This document shows, piece by piece, positions 59,327-64,000 of a stretch of 64,000 bases of DNA. The notes under the pieces are model-generated. The model ran no database searches. It saw only the letters and a program-made list of their open reading frames with translations, and was not told the DNA's origin. The DNA is from Allonocardiopsis opalescens. GTDB taxonomy: Bacteria > Actinomycetota > Actinomycetes > Streptosporangiales > Streptosporangiaceae. The stretch is taken from positions 558,001 to 622,000 of the forward strand of contig NZ_PVZC01000004.1 in assembly GCF_003002095.1 (NCBI RefSeq). Reading direction: 5' to 3'. The position numbers and the translations under genes were made by a program. Numbering within the stretch: the first letter of the stretch is position 1; each line of letters opens with the position of its first letter.

Positions 59327-59463
59327 GTCGCTCCCGCGTGTTCGGCTCCCGTACGGGAGCGATCATCCGGGCGGCACCGGCTTCCGGGCGGCGCCCACAC
59401 CGTGCCGAGGGGAGAACTTGGGACTCCCTTGGCGGACGCCTGCCCGGCGCCTGCGCGGGGCCG

Positions 59464-59796
59464 CTACACCTGGTCCAGCCGCAGCGCGATCACGAGGTGG
59501 GCCGCCGCCACGGCGGCGAAGCCGACCGCGAAGGCGGCCATGCCCGCCGCGTACAGCGCGAGCGCCGCAGCGGCGAACAGCGCGCCCTTCACCACCGCCA
59601 GCCACGGCAGGCGGAGGCGGCGGCCGGCCCGCGGCGCCACCCACAGCGCCCACACGGTGATGACCGCGGCGGGCGCGCCGAGGCCGCAGAGCACCCGCGC
59701 CCACAGCCCGGCGTCCAGGGTGAAGCCCCACCACGCGAACGCGTAGAGCATCAGGATCTCGATCGCCAGGGCGAGCAGCTGGTTGACGGTTCGCAC
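59464..59796 (-). CDS. DUF2568/YrdB-like small membrane protein
   Basis: 110 residues, four membrane helices: LALAIEILMLYAFAWWGFTL, VLCGLGAPAAVITVWALWVAP, VVKGALFAAAALALYAAGMA and AVGFAAVAAAHLVIAL. NQLLALAIEILMLYAFAWWGF is the recognisable start of the YrdB/DUF2568 family. Function unknown. ATG 59796. Confidence 0.85.
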   Translation of the reverse strand: MRTVNQLLALAIEILMLYAFAWWGFTLDAGLWARVLCGLGAPAAVITVWALWVAPRAGRRLRLPWLAVVKGALFAAAALALYAAGMAAFAVGFAAVAAAHLVIALRLDQV

Positions 59797-59829
59797 CAGG
59801 TCACGCTACTCGCCGGCGCCGGCCGCGCC

Positions 59830-60804
59830 TCAGCGGGCGCCGCACTGCCGCGAGAGCCGGTCCAGGCGGTCGGTCTCCTTCTCGGTGAGCCGGAAGTCCA
59901 TCGCGGCGGTGCTCTCGGCGGCGTGGTGCGGTTTCGAGGCGCCGGGGATGGCGACGACCGTGTCGCCGTAGTAGGTGATGAGCCAGTTCAGCGCCACTTG
60001 GGCGGCCGAGACGCCGTAGGCGGCACCGATCGCGCGCAGTTCGTCGATCAGCGGCGCGGTGCGCCGCAGCCCACTGGGCCGGTACTCGCTCACCAGCATC
60101 CGCCGCATCCGGCCCAGTGACTTGATCCGCTCGGGCTCCTGGTGGAACTTGCCGGTGAGGATGCCCAGCCGCAGCGGGCTGAAGGCGATGAGTGTGATGC
60201 CCAGGCGGCGGGCCGAGGCCAGCACGCCGTTGCGCTCGATGGCGCGGTTGAGCAGGTTGATCTGGACCTGGTTGCTGGCGAGCACCGTGCCGCGGGCCTC
60301 CAGGAAGGCGGCGGCCCGCTCCATCTGCGCGGCCGAGAAGCTGCTCACCCCCACCGACGCGATCTTCCCCGCGGAGCGGAGCCGGGCCATCGCGGCCAGC
60401 TGCGCGGTGTGCGGGGAGAGGTTGCCCTGCGCGGTGTGGATCTGGTGCAGGTCGATGGGGTAGCCCTGCAGCGCGTCGACGCGGTCGCCGATCGTCTTCT
60501 CCACCGACGCCGCCGTGCGCAGGATCGGGGTCCACTTGGTGGCGATGACCACCTCGCCGGGGGCGACGCCGTGCTCCTTGAGCGCCGTGGTGAGCGCGCG
60601 CTCCGACTGGCCCCTGCCGTACATCTCGGCGGTGTCGAACCAGTTGACGCCGCCCTTGAGCGCGGTGCCCACCACCTCGGCCGCGGTCCGCGCCTCGATG
60701 GGCGGGAAGAAGCCCTCGCCGACGCCGCTGCCGGAGAACTGCATGCACCCCAGGCCGATCGGGGTGATCTCGTAGTCGGTCCTGCCGAGCCGCCGCTTGT
60801 CCAT
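59830..60804 (-). CDS. Aldo/keto reductase
   Basis: 324 residues, TIM barrel. Catalytic tetrad: Asp in NWFDTAEMYG, Tyr in the same motif, Lys in VVIATKW and His in DLHQIHTA. C-terminal NADPH site AIPGASKPHHAAES. ATG 60804 gives the canonical KRRLGRTDYEITPIGLG. It is divergent from the TetR gene with TGAGAC repeats between, so it is likely repressed by TetR. Confidence 0.93.
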   Translation of the reverse strand: MDKRRLGRTDYEITPIGLGCMQFSGSGVGEGFFPPIEARTAAEVVGTALKGGVNWFDTAEMYGRGQSERALTTALKEHGVAPGEVVIATKWTPILRTAASVEKTIGDRVDALQGYPIDLHQIHTAQGNLSPHTAQLAAMARLRSAGKIASVGVSSFSAAQMERAAAFLEARGTVLASNQVQINLLNRAIERNGVLASARRLGITLIAFSPLRLGILTGKFHQEPERIKSLGRMRRMLVSEYRPSGLRRTAPLIDELRAIGAAYGVSAAQVALNWLITYYGDTVVAIPGASKPHHAAESTAAMDFRLTEKETDRLDRLSRQCGAR

Positions 60805-60838
60805 GGCACCTGTCCGTTCCGATGGCACTGTCCATTGA

Positions 60839-60899
60839 TGAGACATCATCGTCTCAATGAGACATGTGTGTGTCAATCGATGAGACAAGCACCTAGGCT
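60839..60899. promoter_or_regulatory. TGAGAC operator repeats and leaderless TetR promoter
   Basis: TGAGAC occurs at 60839, 60858 and 60881 and as GTCTCA at 60851; 60839-60856 forms TGAGAC-ATCATC-GTCTCA. A -10 box TAGGCT (60894-60899) lies 6 bases before the TetR ATG, so the mRNA would begin at or next to the start codon. Confidence 0.55.
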
Positions 60900-60905
60900 G
60901 GGGGC

Positions 60906-61490
60906 ATGGTGAGACGTCCAGCACTGCGCGACCGCATCTCGGCCGGCATCCTCGACACCGCCGCCTCGGTCCTCGCCGAGCGCGGCGACTCGGCGAGCAT
61001 GGCCGATATCGCCGAGACGGCCGGGGTCAGCCGCGCCACCCTGTACCGCTACTTCCCGAGCCGCGACGCCCTGCTGGCCGGTATGGCGCAGGCGGCGATG
61101 GACGATCTCGACGAACGCATCGCCGGCGCCGAGCTCGACGGCGTGCCGGTGCGCGAGGGGATCGCGCGGCTGACGCGCGCCTTCCTGGCGGCGGGCGGCA
61201 GGTACGCGGCGCTGATCCACATCAAGCTGACCGAGGAGCGCAAGCGCGGGATGTTGCCCGAGTCCGCCGACGAGCGGGTGGCCGGACCGGTGCGCCGGCT
61301 GATCGAGCGGGGCGTGGCCGACGGCTCCCTGCGCGCCGACGTACCGGCCGACGTGCAGTTCGAGCTGTTCACCGCCCTGGTCGAACGGGCGCTGCGGCTG
61401 GTCAGCGGCCGCCGGCTGGGCGTGGAGCAGGCGAGCGCCGCGGTGGTCGCGGTCTTCCTCGACGGCGCCGGCGGCGCGCAGCGGGACTGA
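60906..61490 (+). CDS. TetR family transcriptional regulator
   Basis: 194 residues. HTH: ILDTAASVLAERGDSASMADIAETAGVSRATLYRYFPSRDALL, then a helical ligand domain (VFLDGAGGAQRD at the end). ATG 60906, apparently leaderless. Likely represses itself and the divergent aldo/keto reductase through the TGAGAC sites. Confidence 0.93.
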   Translation: MVRRPALRDRISAGILDTAASVLAERGDSASMADIAETAGVSRATLYRYFPSRDALLAGMAQAAMDDLDERIAGAELDGVPVREGIARLTRAFLAAGGRYAALIHIKLTEERKRGMLPESADERVAGPVRRLIERGVADGSLRADVPADVQFELFTALVERALRLVSGRRLGVEQASAAVVAVFLDGAGGAQRD

Positions 61491-61503
61491 GGCCGGTCGG
61501 CCG

Positions 61504-62163
61504 TCAGCGCCCCTCGGCGGCCACCCGGAGTCCGAGCCCGATCAGCACGGTGCCGCTGACCGCCTCCAGGCGGCGGCGCACCGCGGGGCGCCGGAACCAG
61601 GCGCCGGCCCGGCTCACCCCGGCCGCCAGCGCCAGGTAGAACACGATTTCCAGCGCCACCTGGAGCAGCGCGAGCTGCGCGGTGGTCGCGAACAGCGGCC
61701 GGTCGGCCGGGACGAACTGGGGATAGAAGGCGAGCATGAAAACCGCCGCCTTCGGATTGGCCAGCTGCACCACGGCGCCCTCCGCGAAGGCCCGCCACCA
61801 GGCGCCGGCCCCGCCCGGCGGCTGAACCACCGCCGTCTCCGCCGCCTCGGGCGCCGCCGCGCCGTTCCGGCGCTGCCGCCAGGCCGAGCGCAGCGCGGTG
61901 GCGCCCAGGTAGATCAGCACACTGGCGCCCACGATCCGCAGCACCAGGTACGCGAGTTCGGAGGCGGCCACCAGGGCGGCGAAGCCGGCGGCGGCGAACA
62001 GCGCCCACAGGTACAGGCCCAGTTCGAGCCCGAGCACCGTCGCGACGGCGGTGCGGAAGCCGTGCAGGGCGGCGCGCCGCATGATCAGCGCCATGGCCGG
62101 GCCGGGCGAGGCGGAGATCAGCAGCACGGCGCCGACGAACACCGGCAGCGAGGCGAGGTCCAT
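61504..62163 (-). CDS. LysE/RhtB family amino-acid exporter
   Basis: 219 residues, six helices. LLISASPGPAMALIMRRAALHGFRTAVATVLGLELG and FAEGAVVQLANPKAAVFMLAFYPQFV are the two conserved motifs of the family. It exports amino acids or their derivatives with proton motive force. ATG 62163. It faces the TetR gene end to end. Confidence 0.93.
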   Translation of the reverse strand: MDLASLPVFVGAVLLISASPGPAMALIMRRAALHGFRTAVATVLGLELGLYLWALFAAAGFAALVAASELAYLVLRIVGASVLIYLGATALRSAWRQRRNGAAAPEAAETAVVQPPGGAGAWWRAFAEGAVVQLANPKAAVFMLAFYPQFVPADRPLFATTAQLALLQVALEIVFYLALAAGVSRAGAWFRRPAVRRRLEAVSGTVLIGLGLRVAAEGR

Positions 62164-62215
62164 GCCGCCATGGTGGCACGGCGCGGCCCCCGGCGCCTCC
62201 CGGTATTCGGCTACC

Positions 62216-63739
62216 TCAGCCGGACGCGCCCGGCGCCTGGAACTCCTGCACCTGGGCGTAGGAGGGGGCGGCGAGGCCCACCGGCCTGCCGTCCCGGACG
62301 GCGGTCGCGGTGTCGACAGCCGCCGCCAGCGCGGTGCGGTAGAGCAGCGAGCCGAGGCTGACCCTGCGCACGCCCAGTTCGGCCAGCTCGGCGAGGCCGG
62401 GACCGGCCGGCGAGTACAGGATGTTCAGCGGGACGAGGAGCGAGGCCGTCAGCTCGGCGATCCCCTCGGGATCCGACAGTCCCGGCACGAAGACCCCGTC
62501 CGCCCCGGCCTGCTCGTAGACGGCGAGGCGGGCCGCGGTCTCCTCCTGCCGCAGCCCCAGCCAGTGGGTGTCGGTGCGTGCGTTGACGAACAGCTCGGGC
62601 ACCGCCGCCTTGACGGCGGTGATCTTCGCGGCGTGCAGCCGCGCGGGCGCGAGCGTGCCGTCGGCGCGGCCGTCCTCAAGGTTGATCCCGGCGGCTCCCG
62701 CCTCGTGCAGCCGCCGGGCCAGCTCGGCCACCTCCGCGGGCTCGTCACTGAAACCGCCCTCGGCGTCGACGGTGAACAGCAGCGGGCCGCGTCCCAGCAC
62801 CCGGGCCAGCTCCAGAGTCGCGGCGGCGGTGGCCGCCGCCCCGTCCGGCAGGCCCGCGGCGGCGGCCACGCCCAGGCTGGTGGTGCCTACCGCCGGGAAG
62901 CCCTGCGCGGCCAGGGCGGCCGCGGAGGCGTGGTCCCAGGCATTGGGCAGCAGCAGCGGGGTGGCCTGGTGGTGCAGCCGGGCGAAGGGGGTCAGCGCGC
63001 GCCCCAGCAGGCCGTCGGCCAGGGCGAGCGCGTGCGCCCGGCCGGGGCAGACCCGGGGCGGGGCGCCGAAGACGAGGGGCACCGGGTTGTCCCGGTCGGC
63101 GGCCAGGCGCAGCAGCACCGCGTCGCCCTCGGCGATCGGCCGGCCGCCGATCCGGGTGGCCGCGGTGGCGACGCGGCGGGTGGTCCGCACCGGCGGCTCG
63201 TCCCTGAGCACCCGGGCCGGCGGCGCGTCACCGCCCGCCGCGGCCTCGACCAGCGCCGCCGTCGCGTCGCAGGCCTGGACCAGCAGGCCGATCCGCCCGG
63301 CGGCGGCCTCCATCGCCGCCTCGTCCTTTGGGTCCGGCCCCAGCAGCGCCACCAGCTCCGCCACCGCCGCGTCGGCGGCCGGGTCCTGGTGGCCGAAGTA
63401 GGCTCCGGCCACCACGGGCACCGCCGCCGCCACCGCCGCGGGCTCCGGCAGCCCCAGCGCCTCGGCCAGGGTGCGCACCACCCGCACCCGCAGGTCCCCG
63501 TCGTCCGGGGCGGGATTCCGCAGCGCGGCGGGGTCGAGCCGGGCCAGCTCGGCCTCGACCAGCGACCGGCGGCGCCGGTGCGCCTCCCCGGAGCTGAACC
63601 GGGCCACGGAGGCCCGCAGCCAGGCCACGCTCGCCCCGGCCGGACCGTCCTCGGCGGGTGGGGGCGGCACGAGCGCCGGGTCGGCGAGCGCCGCCCGCAC
63701 GTCGGTGTACTGGTCGAACTCATGCACGGTCTGCGTCAT
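62216..63739 (-). CDS. P450-like domain fused to isocitrate lyase/PEP mutase-family domain
   Basis: 507 residues. Residues 1-250 resemble a shortened P450: ARFSSGEAHRRRRSLVEAEL (C-helix like), DNPVPLVFGAPPRVCPGRAHALALADGLL as heme loop with its Cys kept, but the ExxR helix and I-helix Thr are hard to place. Residues 250-500 are a full PEP-mutase/ICL barrel: LLLPNAWDHASAAALAAQGFPAVGTTSLGVAAAAG, VDAEGGF, GINLEDG and VNARTDTHWLG with metal-binding acids. A single chain with both is unusual. Start ATG 63739. Confidence 0.85.
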   Translation of the reverse strand: MTQTVHEFDQYTDVRAALADPALVPPPPAEDGPAGASVAWLRASVARFSSGEAHRRRRSLVEAELARLDPAALRNPAPDDGDLRVRVVRTLAEALGLPEPAAVAAAVPVVAGAYFGHQDPAADAAVAELVALLGPDPKDEAAMEAAAGRIGLLVQACDATAALVEAAAGGDAPPARVLRDEPPVRTTRRVATAATRIGGRPIAEGDAVLLRLAADRDNPVPLVFGAPPRVCPGRAHALALADGLLGRALTPFARLHHQATPLLLPNAWDHASAAALAAQGFPAVGTTSLGVAAAAGLPDGAAATAAATLELARVLGRGPLLFTVDAEGGFSDEPAEVAELARRLHEAGAAGINLEDGRADGTLAPARLHAAKITAVKAAVPELFVNARTDTHWLGLRQEETAARLAVYEQAGADGVFVPGLSDPEGIAELTASLLVPLNILYSPAGPGLAELAELGVRRVSLGSLLYRTALAAAVDTATAVRDGRPVGLAAPSYAQVQEFQAPGASG

Positions 63740-63803
63740 GCCCCGACGCTAGGCGCCGGACGGTTCGGCGCGCACCGAACCATACCGGCGGCATCATGGA
63801 TCC

Positions 63804-64000
63804 ATGTCACCCCTTGCCGAGACGGCGAGCCTGCTGGCCGACCGCACCCGGGCCGCCATCTGCCAGGCGCTGCTCGACGGGCGCGCCTGGACCGCGGGCG
63901 AACTGGCCCGGCACACCGGGATCGCGCCCTCCACCGCGAGCGAGCAGCTGAGCCGGCTCATCGACGGCGGGCTGCTGGCCGAGGAGCGCCAGGGGCGGCA
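63804..64000 (+). CDS. ArsR-type HTH regulator, N-terminal part
   Basis: Runs off the window. Starts SPLAETASLLADRTRAAICQ and has the HTH TAGELARHTGIAPSTASEQLSRLIDGGLLAEERQGR. It is divergent from the fusion gene 64 bp away and is its probable regulator. Confidence 0.88.
   Translation, partial: MSPLAETASLLADRTRAAICQALLDGRAWTAGELARHTGIAPSTASEQLSRLIDGGLLAEERQGR

Overview
The window is high-GC actinomycete DNA. The signs are GTG and TTG starts next to GGAG-type ribosome sites, many 4-base stop/start overlaps, apparently leaderless regulators, a SARP regulator, a WYL regulator and an F420-type nitroreductase. No rRNA or tRNA gene was recognised, so genus cannot be fixed; a Streptosporangiales-like or Streptomyces-like host is a guess.

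Left chromosomal part (1-12411): the end of a phosphotransferase, a VOC protein divergent from a WYL regulator, a tetracycline-type ribosomal protection GTPase with a leader peptide, a 3-methyladenine glycosylase, a MarR-controlled pair of genes, a nitroreductase-hemerythrin fusion, a cupin, a TetR regulator facing an ABC exporter, and an SDR oxidoreductase. The part ends in the 5'-truncated half of an ECF sigma factor gene.

Central part (12412-39560): a 27,149 bp Tn3-family transposon sits inside that sigma gene. It has 36-bp inverted ends with 3 mismatches and a 5-bp target duplication CACCT; the sigma reading frame resumes exactly at 39561. Behind the large TnpA are cargo blocks: Sua5 and MurF; a duplicated small HTH regulator plus DUF6671 unit around a TerC protein; a DAB-type inorganic-carbon operon (small protein, DabB, DabA, small protein); an IS30 remnant that cuts a FetAB exporter; and a chromate operon (DUF1259 lipoprotein, small membrane protein, split ChrB, ChrA). 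A Tn402/Tn5053-like tniA-tniB-tniQ-resolvase module and a tyrosine recombinase lie near the right end.

Right chromosomal part (39561-64000): the sigma 3' end, a quinone-oxidoreductase divergent from an ArsR regulator, a carotenoid oxygenase, two alpha/beta hydrolases, a MarR regulator with a cysteine tail, a P450, a GNAT, a SARP, an SMI1-like protein, a secreted peptidase-like hydrolase, a NarL-type two-component pair, a PadR-ABC exporter operon, an MFS exporter behind a five-codon leader peptide, an LPVTG surface protein, an aldo/keto reductase divergent from TetR, a LysE exporter, a P450-like/PEP-mutase fusion and the start of an ArsR gene.

The observations I rate highest are the mobile DAB operon with its duplicated regulator, and two leader-peptide attenuators in front of antibiotic-resistance-type genes.
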